This document shows, in pieces, positions 26,541-35,157 of a stretch of DNA of 64,000 nt (position 1 is its first letter; each line of letters begins with the position of its first letter). The DNA is taken from positions 1,778,001-1,842,000 of the forward strand of contig NZ_CP019640.1 in the NCBI RefSeq assembly GCF_001999905.1, in the 5' to 3' direction. Under the pieces are notes generated by a model, which searched no databases, was not told where the DNA came from, and was given only the letters and a program-made list of their open reading frames with translations. The position numbers and the translations under genes were made by a program. Origin of the DNA: Planococcus lenghuensis (GTDB lineage: Bacteria > Bacillota > Bacilli > Bacillales_A > Planococcaceae).

Positions 26541-26737
26541 CAAAAATTGAATTCACAGTGGCGGCCCTTTTGATTGTAGCCGGTCTTCTGTGTCTCGCAG
26601 CTTCAGGGAGTTGGCTATTCAACCCGGGGGCATTGGAACTTTTGAAAACATTTATCCAAGTTTGCTTGTGGATGGGAATCCCGTTGGTTTTGACCGGTGG
26701 GTTGTATTGGTGGTTTAAGAAAAAGAGGAGGTACTAA
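26537..26737 (+). CDS. small two-span membrane protein
   Basis: 66 residues with two hydrophobic helices (VAALLIVAGLLCLAASG and VCLWMGIPLVLTGGLYWWF) and a basic KKKRRY end. The GTG start overlaps the kinase stop by four bases, and the next gene begins 2 bp after its stop, so it is a true operon member. Function is unknown; it may help the kinase or the exported proteins of the operon. Confidence 0.75.
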   Translation: MTKIEFTVAALLIVAGLLCLAASGSWLFNPGALELLKTFIQVCLWMGIPLVLTGGLYWWFKKKRRY

Positions 26738-26739
26738 CT

Positions 26740-27738
26740 ATGAAGAAAAAAATATTTGGATTATTGATTACCCTTTCTGCGGCAATGCTTGCCGCATGCT
26801 CCGGAGAAGAAGTTGTAGAGAACGAAACGGTTGAAGCAGTTGCAGAAGATGGAACAGGAAATGAAGTCGCAGAAGGAGCTGTAGGTGAGGCTACTGCAGA
26901 GGCGAGCGATGTTGAACTGATGCACATACACGGCCTTGGTTTTTCTGGTGACGGAGCAGGGATTTATGTTCCTTCTCATGACGGATTGAAAGTGTTCGAA
27001 GATGGGGACTGGCGTGAAGCAGCAGTCGCTGCGAATGACTATATGGGATTCTCAATGGTAGATGACGGTTTTTACAGCAGCGGACACCCTGGAGAGGGTT
27101 CCAACTTAGAAAACCCTTTCGGCATCGTTAAATCGACCGATATGGGTGAGAGTTTGGAAACGTTGGATTTATATAAAGAAGTTGATTTTCATCTAATGGA
27201 TGCTGGCTATTATTCGCACGCAATTTATGTGCTGAATCCGCAGCCGAATTCAAGGATGGATGAAACAGGTATCTATTATTCCGTTGATGACACGGAAACA
27301 TGGACGGAAAGCGCTGCAAAAGGATTAGCAGGCGAACATATCATGTCCATTGCCGTCCATCCGAAAGAAGAAGCGGTTGTTGCGATTGCCACAGATCAGG
27401 GCGTTTTCCTTTCTGAAGACTACGGACAGACTTTTGAGACAATTTCAGAGGTGCCCGCAACGGCAGCGGCCTTCTCTCCGGATGGAACACTGTTAGTTGG
27501 AGGCGTTGCTGATTCTTTTACACTGGTGGCTTTCGACCTTGAGACAGGAGAACAGGCGATCCTCCCAATTCCTGAACTGGCCGGGCAAAATGCCATCGGC
27601 TATATCGCGGTAAATCCACAAGATGAACAGATGATCACGTTTGCAACATTCGAAAAGGATGTTTATCTGTCAGAGGACAGTGGCGATTCCTGGAATCAGA
27701 TTGCGGATAAAGGCGCTGGTCTAAACTTAAATGAATGA
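26740..27738 (+). CDS. BNR/sialidase-repeat lipoprotein (F510_1955-type)
   Basis: 332 residues. Lipoprotein signal MKKKIFGLLITLSAAMLAAC with lipobox LAAC, then a Glu/Ala-rich linker. A beta-propeller-like domain begins with MHIHGLGF and carries Asp-box-like repeats (STDMGESLETL, SEDYGQTFETI, SEDSGDSWNQI). Such proteins are annotated as glycosyl hydrolase-like, but no catalytic set is visible; sensor or binding roles are possible. It is in the operon with the two-component genes and copCD. The HIHG segment might bind metal, which is speculation. Confidence 0.8.
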   Translation: MKKKIFGLLITLSAAMLAACSGEEVVENETVEAVAEDGTGNEVAEGAVGEATAEASDVELMHIHGLGFSGDGAGIYVPSHDGLKVFEDGDWREAAVAANDYMGFSMVDDGFYSSGHPGEGSNLENPFGIVKSTDMGESLETLDLYKEVDFHLMDAGYYSHAIYVLNPQPNSRMDETGIYYSVDDTETWTESAAKGLAGEHIMSIAVHPKEEAVVAIATDQGVFLSEDYGQTFETISEVPATAAAFSPDGTLLVGGVADSFTLVAFDLETGEQAILPIPELAGQNAIGYIAVNPQDEQMITFATFEKDVYLSEDSGDSWNQIADKGAGLNLNE

Positions 27739-27785
27739 GCGGGGAAGCGGGCGAACAGGACAGGATAGAAAGTAGGTAATCTCTA

Positions 27786-29687
27786 ATGAAGAAGTGGTTA
27801 TGGTTAGTAATGGCTATAATCAGCATGTATGTGCTGCTCCCTGCAATGGTCGGACTTGCTCATTCTGATTTGGTCAAAACCTATCCCATAGTGAACGAGG
27901 AACTGACGGGAAGCCCGGAAACATTAGAATTTTGGTTTCGGGATCCCGTCGTTGCCTACCCTGGATCCATTCGGTTAGTGAACAGCGAAGGTAAAATCAT
28001 TGATTTGAAAGACACAAAAACAGACCCAGAAAATAGGGGGCATGTGATAAGTGAAATTCCCAGTGAGTTGACACCCGGTGCCTATACCGCGACGGCAAAC
28101 GTAATAGCGCTAGATGGATTTGTTATCGAAGAAGTAATACAGTTCCGGGTTGTAGAAGCAGCTAGCCAGCCAACTGCCTCTGCAGAATCACAGGAAGTCA
28201 AACTGCTCCGCTATTCACCGGCAGATGGCGAGACTACAGAAGGTTCCCCCGGACAACTGGAATTCTGGTTTAATCAGCCGGTGACCCTGACGGCAGTCGG
28301 GGTATTCGGTCATCATCAAGAGGCGATTTCAACAGCTGAACCGGTGATCGATTCTGCAGACCCTAACCATATCACCGTGGAATTGACTGAAGAAGCACTG
28401 CCGGGCACATACCAAGTGACGTGGTATGCACGCCCGGCCAATCCGGAAGGTTTTGCACCTGAAACATTGGATGTTTTCTACTTTGCAGTGGACCATTTTA
28501 CTCCGATTGAAGAGGGCGGGAATACCACTGCCAAGAGTGAGGAGTGGTTTTCGAGTGCAGGTATCAGCCAAGGTGGTTATTGGCTGTGGTTTACAGGTCT
28601 TTCAGCGTTATTCGGATTCCTGTTTTTCAAATCATTCATTTTCCCGTCTTATACTTCAAGGCGGTGGCGGACTGTTTCAACCATTCTATTTGGATTAACA
28701 GCAGTTGGAATAAGTGCCGTGTTGCTAATACTTCATCAAGAGGTGGGGAGTTTACCCATCAGCCAGTTCATATCGTTGAAGTTTGTCTGGATTCCACTTT
28801 TACAGCTTGTACTTCTTCTGGCTGGTTTGTTATTTACTCGCGCAGGAACTGTGTTCGCGGGTGTTGCATTACTGCTGACGCCGTTGGTAACCGGGCATGC
28901 CGCTTACCCACAATACGGCGGCTACTGGTCTATTGCAGCCAGCAGCTTTCACTTACTGGCTGCTTCTGTTTGGATCGGTGGACTAATCGCGCTCATTACC
29001 GTTCCCCAAAAGAAAGAAGTAAAAGAACTGTTAGTTGAAACGCTGCCACGGTACTCTACATGGGCGCTGATCAGTTTAGGTGTGTTAGTTCTAACTGGTT
29101 TCTATATGACGATTGCCTATGTGCCCTCTTTTTCTGTGGAAAGTTTCCTGGAAAGCGAATGGGGAAAAGCGGTGACCATCAAAATGATATTTACTCTTCT
29201 TATTGCAGTCCTTGGTTTTTTTCAACGCAGGACAATTAAGCGATTGGTTATTCAATCGGTTAACGTCGTGGTAAGTCGTGCGAAAGCAGAAGTTGTGTAT
29301 GGTTTCGTTGTTCTACTCGCCGCTGGGTTACTGGTTGTCTCGACACCGAAAGCTGCTGAACAAGGAATTTATCCGACTGCCATGCAGCAACAGGGCTTAG
29401 ACATTGAATTGAATATTTCACCACTGGAGTTAGGGCTTAATGTGCTGACTGTTACGTTCAACGGACACAATGTAAAGGACGCAGAAGTAATAGTATCGAT
29501 GCCCCCGGATTACGAAGTCAGTTACAATGCCTTCCACACTGGAGAAAATGAATTCAAACTCACGGGAAATATTCTGCATGCCGCAGGCACAGTGGACTTG
29601 ACGGTCACAGCAACTATAGTGGACGGAGATGAAGTCACATTCCCCTTTCGTATCGTTGTACCTGGGAAAGTCAGGTATAATGAGTGA
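27786..29687 (+). CDS. CopC-CopC-CopD copper protein (YcnJ-like)
   Basis: 633 residues. Signal sequence, then two tandem CopC-type beta barrels: the first starts at the mature N-terminal His (AHSDLVKTYP, residues ~25-150) and the second around VKLLRYSPADGE (~155-260). About eight membrane helices of CopD type follow (GGYWLWFTGLSALFGF onward, with GHAAYPQYGGYWSIAASSFHLLAASVW split by conserved His). A C-terminal extracytoplasmic beta domain ends it (~500-633). CopC binds Cu(II) through the N-terminal His, and CopD is thought to import it. The doubled CopC is unusual. Last gene of the five-gene two-component operon. Confidence 0.9.
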   Translation: MKKWLWLVMAIISMYVLLPAMVGLAHSDLVKTYPIVNEELTGSPETLEFWFRDPVVAYPGSIRLVNSEGKIIDLKDTKTDPENRGHVISEIPSELTPGAYTATANVIALDGFVIEEVIQFRVVEAASQPTASAESQEVKLLRYSPADGETTEGSPGQLEFWFNQPVTLTAVGVFGHHQEAISTAEPVIDSADPNHITVELTEEALPGTYQVTWYARPANPEGFAPETLDVFYFAVDHFTPIEEGGNTTAKSEEWFSSAGISQGGYWLWFTGLSALFGFLFFKSFIFPSYTSRRWRTVSTILFGLTAVGISAVLLILHQEVGSLPISQFISLKFVWIPLLQLVLLLAGLLFTRAGTVFAGVALLLTPLVTGHAAYPQYGGYWSIAASSFHLLAASVWIGGLIALITVPQKKEVKELLVETLPRYSTWALISLGVLVLTGFYMTIAYVPSFSVESFLESEWGKAVTIKMIFTLLIAVLGFFQRRTIKRLVIQSVNVVVSRAKAEVVYGFVVLLAAGLLVVSTPKAAEQGIYPTAMQQQGLDIELNISPLELGLNVLTVTFNGHNVKDAEVIVSMPPDYEVSYNAFHTGENEFKLTGNILHAAGTVDLTVTATIVDGDEVTFPFRIVVPGKVRYNE

Positions 29688-29724
29688 AAATCTACTAAAG
29701 GTCATTAGTCAATTGGCAGAAACT

Positions 29725-29760
29725 AAGAAGTATCGGATAATTTCCGGTACTTCTTTTTTT
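29725..29760 (+). terminator. terminator of the two-component/copCD operon
   Basis: AAGAAGTATCGG and CCGGTACTTCTT form a stem with a short AT loop, followed by T7. Confidence 0.88.
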
Positions 29761-29829
29761 ATTGTTCACTTATTTTCTCTATGTTTCTTTTCCCACTACT
29801 CTTCATAAAGTCTTGAGAAACATTCATTT

Positions 29830-29862
29830 CTTCACAAGTTCCACAAAAATTTAATTTATACT
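29830..29862 (+). promoter_or_regulatory. shared direct-repeat promoter, ctaG operon
   Basis: CTTCACAAGTT CCACAAAAATT lies exactly 27 bases before TATACT (29857-29862); ctaG begins 40 bases further. Confidence 0.75.
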
Positions 29863-29901
29863 CTCTATGTAAGCCAGAACTTAATTAAAAGAGGTATCGC
29901 G

Positions 29902-30828
29902 ATGAAGACAATCCGTATCAATGCAGTTGGTTTCTTTTCGTTTCTGTTCCTTCTACAGCCGTTACAGGTATTTGCTCATGATCCGAATGCAAAAGCGGAT
30001 GGAGAAGGAACTTTATTTGAGCAGTATGCATGGTGGGAAGTATGGAACCCACTTCTGTTCATTGCTTTAGCGGTGATTTATATTTTTTATTTGCGCGTTA
30101 TGCGACGCATACCAAGTTTCTCAGAAAGTGGAATTCCCTTAAAGAAAAACGCCGCCTTTGCCGCCGGCTTGCTTGCTGTCTATGTAGCCCTAGCCGGACC
30201 AGTAGCGGTAATGTCCAATAACTCGGTGCTAAGTATACATATGTTCCAGCAATCGTTGATGTATGTTGTCATGCCGCCTCTTATTCTACTCGGTATGCCA
30301 ATCGAGTTTTATCGTTTTTTGAACGAGCAGGTCTTCAATATCCGTTTCCTCCGATTTTTACGATGGCCACTGTTGCATTTGTTTTTGTTCAATCTGCTTT
30401 GGTCGTTTTATCATATCCCGTTCATCTATGAATACATCCTAGAGCACGTTCTGCTGCTTGAAGTAGTGCATGTCGTTATTAATATATCGGCGTTCCTTAT
30501 GTGGATTCAGGTCCTTGCGCCAGATGGCCTGATCAACCGGATGTCATACGTCATGAAGATGGGGTACATGTTCGCGAATGGAATGCTAATTACGCCGGCT
30601 TGTGCATTGATTATTTTCTCTGATGTTGTGTTGTATTCATCTGTTCTAGAAGCGCCGGAATTGTTTTTTATAGCGACACCACTTGATGATCAACAACTCG
30701 GCGGGGTCATCATGAAAGTCGTTCAGGAGTTCGCCTATAGTATCGTGATCGGATCGATTTTTTACAAGTGGGTGAAAGCGGAAAAGGAACCAGAGACTCC
30801 TCTGAAGTCCTATCCGGCAGGCCAATAG
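29902..30828 (+). CDS. ctaG: CtaG-type cytochrome oxidase assembly factor
   Basis: 308 residues. A signal sequence is followed by an extracytoplasmic HDPNA segment and about seven membrane helices. The Caa3_CtaG signatures HMFQQSLMYVVMPPLILLGMP, FNLLWSFYHIPFIYEYIL and VVHVVINISAFLMW carry the conserved His residues expected to bind copper or haem. In bacilli CtaG is needed for caa3 oxidase assembly, with a copper delivery role proposed. No oxidase subunit is in the window. First gene of an operon with the redoxin and the RnfD-like gene. Confidence 0.88.
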   Translation: MKTIRINAVGFFSFLFLLQPLQVFAHDPNAKADGEGTLFEQYAWWEVWNPLLFIALAVIYIFYLRVMRRIPSFSESGIPLKKNAAFAAGLLAVYVALAGPVAVMSNNSVLSIHMFQQSLMYVVMPPLILLGMPIEFYRFLNEQVFNIRFLRFLRWPLLHLFLFNLLWSFYHIPFIYEYILEHVLLLEVVHVVINISAFLMWIQVLAPDGLINRMSYVMKMGYMFANGMLITPACALIIFSDVVLYSSVLEAPELFFIATPLDDQQLGGVIMKVVQEFAYSIVIGSIFYKWVKAEKEPETPLKSYPAGQ

Positions 30829-30868
30829 ATAACTCATCAAACAGAAAGCAGAGAAGGGAAACTATGCT

Positions 30869-31465
30869 ATGAATCAAAAGAAAAAGCAACAGCAAAATAA
30901 GACTTGGCTAATGGCTCTCTTTGTAACGGGGATTCTAATTCTGGCATTGACCGTACTGGTGTCCATTCAAAAAGAACAGACAGCAGCCAGTGGGACTGTA
31001 GGGGTAGATCCTGGAACAGCTGCTCCAGAATTTACGCTCGCTTCTACAGAAGGGGATATCTCCCTTTCAGACTATCGCGGAAAGAACGTCCTCTTGTACT
31101 TCTATGAAGGTAACGGCTGACAAGCCTGCCTTGATCAGCTGGTTCAGCTGAATGAAAAAGCAGATGAATATGCCAAAGAAAACACAGAAATTTTAGCAGT
31201 TACGACAGATCCGGTTTCTTTCAGCAAGCAGATCGGCGAGAAGCATGGAATCGTTGTTCCCATCCTTTACGACAAAAACCAACAAATCGGAAAACCCTAT
31301 GGAATAACAGACGTGCCAGGCGGCATGGACATGGGCCCAGTTGATACGCATTCTATCTTCCTGATTGATGCAGTTGGAACAGTTCGTTGGTTCGATATCT
31401 CTGAACGGGAAATGAATGTGCCGATCAAATCCATCGAAGAGGAGCTGCAGCAACTATGGCAGTAA
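30869..31465 (+). CDS. membrane-anchored redoxin with in-frame TGA at the CxxC position (candidate selenoprotein)
   Basis: 198 codons from ATG 30869 to TAA 31463-31465 with one internal TGA at 31118-31120. The N-terminus is basic with one membrane helix (WLMALFVTGILILALTVLV), then an AhpC/TSA-type thioredoxin fold: APEFTLASTEGDISLSDYRG, NVLLYFYEGNG, then TGA-QAC, ITDVPGGMDMGPVDTHSIFL. Relatives have Cys-x-x-Cys here, so TGA stands exactly for the first Cys (residue 84), giving U-Q-A-C with Cys87. The frame is open for 114 further codons, and the next gene starts inside its end by an ATG overlap, which argues against decay. A 7 bp hairpin with G-first loop begins 15 bases after the TGA. A nonsense mutation from TGC or TGT remains the alternative. 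Confidence 0.72.
31135..31151 (+). promoter_or_regulatory. candidate bacterial SECIS-like hairpin
   Basis: T-CAGCTG-GTT-CAGCTG-A forms a 7 bp stem with a GTT loop; the loop G is 22 bases after the TGA. Known bacterial SECIS loops lie roughly 16-37 bases downstream of the UGA and carry a G in the first two loop positions. CAGCTG is itself a palindrome, so chance cannot be excluded. Confidence 0.5.
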
Positions 31466-32250
31466 TACGTGATCCTCGCACGATGCAGATTATTCTGCTC
31501 AGTACGTATGCGGTTCTTGGCCTGTCCTTGCTGCAGTTTTCTGTAACCGTAGTCCAGATTGCGGTAACACTGGTGCTGTGTGTCGTACTTGAAATACTGT
31601 TTGTCTACGCAAAGCAGGGAAAGTTCATTTGGCCTGCGAGCGCATTGATTACGGGACTGGGCATCTCGCTTGCTCTTCGGGCGGAAGCACTCTTTCCGTT
31701 TATGGTTGCAGCTGTAGCAGCCATCGCATTAAAGCACTTGGTTCGCTACAAAGGGAAACATATTTTCAATCCATCCAATAGCGGAATCGTAGCTGTTGCC
31801 CTGCTGGTACCTATAGCAGCGACAGATCCTCTGCAATGGGGGAATTACTTGTGGGTTCTCGCCTTGATGTCTATCGGTGGCTTCTGGTTGGTTTACCGGG
31901 TGCATAAGCTACCGCTCGTCATCACATTCCTGGGAGCGTTTGTCGGTATCCACGCTCTCCGACTGTTCCTATGGCCGGAAATCTGGAACACCCATTTCAG
32001 CAGTTTCATGTGGGGCGGCTTATTCATCTTTACTTTTAACATGATCACCGATCCTGCCACTTCACCGAAGAGCATGAAAAGCCAAGTGGTGTTTGGAGCG
32101 CTCATTGCACTCCTCGCACAAGTACTGATTCACCTAAATGTCCACCATGCGGTGTTCATCAGTCTTGCTGTTGTCTGTGCAGGGTGGTTTCTTATGCGCT
32201 GGCTTAGTACTCAATTTCAACAAAATAAAAGTAGCAGTTTTGCCAAATGA
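31456..32250 (+). CDS. NqrB/RnfD-like membrane flavoprotein subunit
   Basis: 264 residues with about ten hydrophobic segments. GKFIWPASALITGLGISLAL and KHIFNPSNSGIVAVALL match the conserved blocks of the NQR2/RnfD family, and the FNMITDPATSPKS segment is the family's late loop, which often bears covalent flavin on Thr. The ATG overlaps the redoxin stop by 10 bases, showing tight coupling. No other Rnf/Nqr subunit and no ApbE flavin transferase are in the window, so it is a stand-alone copy. It may move electrons between a quinone or cytosolic donor and the exported redoxin; this is inferred. Confidence 0.82.
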   Translation: MAVIRDPRTMQIILLSTYAVLGLSLLQFSVTVVQIAVTLVLCVVLEILFVYAKQGKFIWPASALITGLGISLALRAEALFPFMVAAVAAIALKHLVRYKGKHIFNPSNSGIVAVALLVPIAATDPLQWGNYLWVLALMSIGGFWLVYRVHKLPLVITFLGAFVGIHALRLFLWPEIWNTHFSSFMWGGLFIFTFNMITDPATSPKSMKSQVVFGALIALLAQVLIHLNVHHAVFISLAVVCAGWFLMRWLSTQFQQNKSSSFAK

Positions 32251-32301
32251 TTTACTTGTTGTTGTATAAAAATGACGTTTCTATAACGTCGATTCCTTTT
32301 T

Positions 32302-32330
32302 GGCACTCAGAAGAGTGTCTTTCGTTTTTT
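32302..32330 (+). terminator. terminator of the ctaG-redoxin-RnfD operon
   Basis: GGCACTC and GAGTGTC form a hairpin followed by TTTCGTTTTTT. A smaller GACGTT/AACGTC hairpin precedes it. Confidence 0.75.
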
Positions 32331-32494
32331 CAGGGTCTTAACGCCGCTAACTACAAATAGGTAGAGCGCTAGTGAGAGAGGAGCTTTTAGCTAATAAAAT
32401 TAGAAAGGGACAGATACCAAAAAAATCTGTGATAACCCCATTATTGATTGAAATTACATTAGAAATGAGAAGTTAATTCAACTCGAGGGGATTT

Positions 32495-32527
32495 CTTCAT
32501 ACTTTCCTCAAATTTACTTGCTATGGT
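32495..32527 (+). promoter_or_regulatory. shared direct-repeat promoter, ccm operon
   Basis: CTTCATACTTT CCTCAAATTTA lies exactly 27 bases before TATGGT (32522-32527). The leader to ccmE is about 175 bases long. Nothing else was recognised between 32331 and 32707. Confidence 0.8.
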
Positions 32528-32707
32528 AGAAGCGCACATAAAAATTGGGAAACAAGAACACTAGTTAGAGATATTTCTGTTACGAATGTTTTTTAAGCTG
32601 TCCCAATCAATAATCGAATAACATACACGAGGCTAGTTCCAGTTAGCTGTTTCAAAGAGATTGCAGAAAGAGTAGGACAAAGAAGCAATAGAGATGGGAG
32701 TGCCACT

Positions 32708-33169
32708 ATGAAAACGAAAATGAAAATCATCCTTGCAGCTATTACGTTCCTTGCAGTCATCGGCGGCCTGATGTTGACCAGCATCGGTTCCACCGGAACT
32801 TTTTATCTGACTGTTGATGAATTGCTAGTGGATAAAGCAAAAGCGGCTGGGAAGCCTGTAAAAGTAAGTGGCAATATTGTTGGCGAGTCACTCAAGTGGG
32901 ATCCGGAACAGATTCTGCTTGAATTCGACTTGGAAGGCGAAAACGGAGAGCGGGTCACAGTCCTGTATGAGGGCGTCAAACCCGACACGATGAATGATGG
33001 CTGGGAAGCTATTGTGGAAGGGGAATTGCAGGAAGATGGCACTACCATCATCGCAACCGAGCTGCTTGTGAAATGTCCATCAAAGTATGAGGCGATGGAG
33101 GAAAATGGGGAGGTTCCACCTGAAGGACACGAGCCGACCACTGGGCAACCAGAAGGAGGGTATGAATGA
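32708..33169 (+). CDS. ccmE: cytochrome c maturation haem chaperone CcmE, CxxxY type
   Basis: 153 residues: one N-terminal membrane helix (IILAAITFLAVIGGLMLT), then the OB-fold haem chaperone with TFYLTVDELL, VKVSGNIV and TELLVKCPSKYE. The usual haem-binding His is replaced by Cys123 in a C-P-S-K-Y motif, the CxxxY variant known from archaea, Desulfovibrio and some Gram-positives. It receives haem from CcmC/D and passes it to CcmF/H on the outer face. First gene of the ccm operon; its stop overlaps ccmF. Confidence 0.93.
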   Translation: MKTKMKIILAAITFLAVIGGLMLTSIGSTGTFYLTVDELLVDKAKAAGKPVKVSGNIVGESLKWDPEQILLEFDLEGENGERVTVLYEGVKPDTMNDGWEAIVEGELQEDGTTIIATELLVKCPSKYEAMEENGEVPPEGHEPTTGQPEGGYE

Positions 33170-35157
33170 TGGGTGACATTGGACATTGGGCACTGATTTT
33201 CGCCATTATTGTCATTCCATATGCAATATTCGCGAACGTGGCAGCCGCAAAGACAGGAAGTCATAAGTGGTTTCGAAGTGCGAAATACGCTGCTGCTGTA
33301 CTGGCCGGATTGACAACACTTGCATCTGCGTCACTTGTTTACTTGTTGGTGACCAGTAATTTTGACTATCAATATGTCGCTCAGTATTCCAGTACTGATC
33401 TGCCAGTATTCTATAAAGTTTCCGCTTTCTGGGGCGGAAATGCCGGATCACTGTTACTGTGGCTTTGGATACTGAGCTTATACACAATGTTCGTTGCTTG
33501 GTCTACACACCGGGAAAGCCGGCTCTATCTGCCCTGGGTATCAGCCATTCTGTTGGTAATCAACCTGTTTTTCGCTTTTTTGCTCAATTCGATTGCACAA
33601 CCGTTCGCACTGAATCCGGAACAGGTGAGTGAAGGGAATGGCTTGAACTCCCTTCTGCAGAACCCGGGAATGGCTGTGCATCCGGTCACACTCTATTTAG
33701 GGTACATCGGATTCTCCGTACCCTTTGCATATGCGATGGCTGCATTGATCCTTAAAAAAGTGGATGCGACATGGCTGAAGATCACCCGGCGCTGGACATT
33801 GCTGTCCTGGCTCTTCCTTAGTATCGGCATCCTCTATGGCGCCCAGTGGGCGTATGTCGAACTTGGCTGGGGCGGTTATTGGGCATGGGATCCGGTCGAA
33901 AATGCTTCTTTCCTGCCTTGGCTGACAGCAACCGCCTTCCTTCATTCCATGATGGTGCAGGAAAAGAAAGGCATGCTGAAAAAATGGAATGTGTCTTTGG
34001 TGACCATTACGTTTCTGTTAACGCTTTTTGGGACATTCTTGACCCGGAGCGGGGTACTGTGGTCTGTCCATTCGTTTGCTAATGGACCAATCGGATCCTA
34101 TTTTCTCGGGTTTATCGGATTGATTCTTGTAGGAGCCCTCTATCTAATTATGACTCGGGCTTCTGTATTGAAGGCCGATGCTCCGTTTGAATCAGCTGTC
34201 TCAAAGGAAAGCAGTTTTTTGTTCAATAACTTATTGCTGGTGGGCGCTGCGTTCACTATTTTCTGGGGAACGATCTACCCGGTGATCTCAGAAACGGTCA
34301 CGGGCTCGAAAGTCATGGTAGGCGCCCCGTACTTTAACCGTGTTAATGTGCCAATTTTTCTTGCGATCGTCATCATGATGGGAATCGGACCAATTTTGGC
34401 TTGGAAGAAATCGAGCTTGAAATTAGTCCGTAAAAATCTGACACTTCCTGTGTTTGCCGCTTTGATTGTCGCACTTGCGCTATTTATTAGTGGAGTAAGA
34501 GGCTGGATGGCACTCTCGGCTTTTGCCAGCTCGGTCTTTGTCTTCGTCATTATCACAACGGAGTTTTTCCGGGCAGTAGAGGCACGGAAAAAAGTGACAG
34601 GGGAGAACGCGCTCCGCTCATTCTATATGTTGTTCGTCAAGAATCGCCAACGGTATGGGGGATACGTAGCCCATCTCGGTGTCATCCTGATTGTGATGGG
34701 CTTTACAGGAGCTGGCGCATTTTCAGTCGATACCCAGTACAACGTAACGGAAGGCGAAGTGGTCATGGTAGGAGATTATTCCCTCATGTACCGCGGTCTT
34801 GGTGAATACAGCACGGAAATGACCAATGTCATTTACGGGGAGTTTCTTGTCGAAGAGGATGGGGAATACCTCGGAGTCATCCGACCTGAAAAAGTTACTT
34901 ATTTGAACGGCAATCAGCCGACGACGGAAGTCTCTGTTGTTAGTTCCATTGAAGAAGATCTGTTTGTCATCTTGAACGGTTGGGTGCCGGACTCCGGAAA
35001 CAGTGTCATCCAAGTGAAGATTTTCCCACTGATCTCTGGCATCTGGTACGGAGGCTATGTATTGATACTCGGAACACTTATCTCGCTGTGGCCAGAGAAG
35101 AGACGGCCACGGAAAGCAACAATGAGTGTGAGAAGGGAGATGGTCTATGATGGATAG
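33166..35157 (+). CDS. ccmF: cytochrome c haem lyase subunit CcmF
   Basis: 663 residues with about 15 membrane helices. The WWD-type haem-handling motif WGGYWAWDPVENASFLPWL is intact, with flanking conserved His (FLHSMMVQ, VAHLGVI) and a large C-terminal extracytoplasmic loop (YNVTEGEVVMVGDYSLMYRG). With CcmH it joins haem to apocytochrome c. The start overlaps the ccmE stop by four bases and its end overlaps ccmH, so the three are coupled. Confidence 0.96.
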   Translation: MMGDIGHWALIFAIIVIPYAIFANVAAAKTGSHKWFRSAKYAAAVLAGLTTLASASLVYLLVTSNFDYQYVAQYSSTDLPVFYKVSAFWGGNAGSLLLWLWILSLYTMFVAWSTHRESRLYLPWVSAILLVINLFFAFLLNSIAQPFALNPEQVSEGNGLNSLLQNPGMAVHPVTLYLGYIGFSVPFAYAMAALILKKVDATWLKITRRWTLLSWLFLSIGILYGAQWAYVELGWGGYWAWDPVENASFLPWLTATAFLHSMMVQEKKGMLKKWNVSLVTITFLLTLFGTFLTRSGVLWSVHSFANGPIGSYFLGFIGLILVGALYLIMTRASVLKADAPFESAVSKESSFLFNNLLLVGAAFTIFWGTIYPVISETVTGSKVMVGAPYFNRVNVPIFLAIVIMMGIGPILAWKKSSLKLVRKNLTLPVFAALIVALALFISGVRGWMALSAFASSVFVFVIITTEFFRAVEARKKVTGENALRSFYMLFVKNRQRYGGYVAHLGVILIVMGFTGAGAFSVDTQYNVTEGEVVMVGDYSLMYRGLGEYSTEMTNVIYGEFLVEEDGEYLGVIRPEKVTYLNGNQPTTEVSVVSSIEEDLFVILNGWVPDSGNSVIQVKIFPLISGIWYGGYVLILGTLISLWPEKRRPRKATMSVRREMVYDG

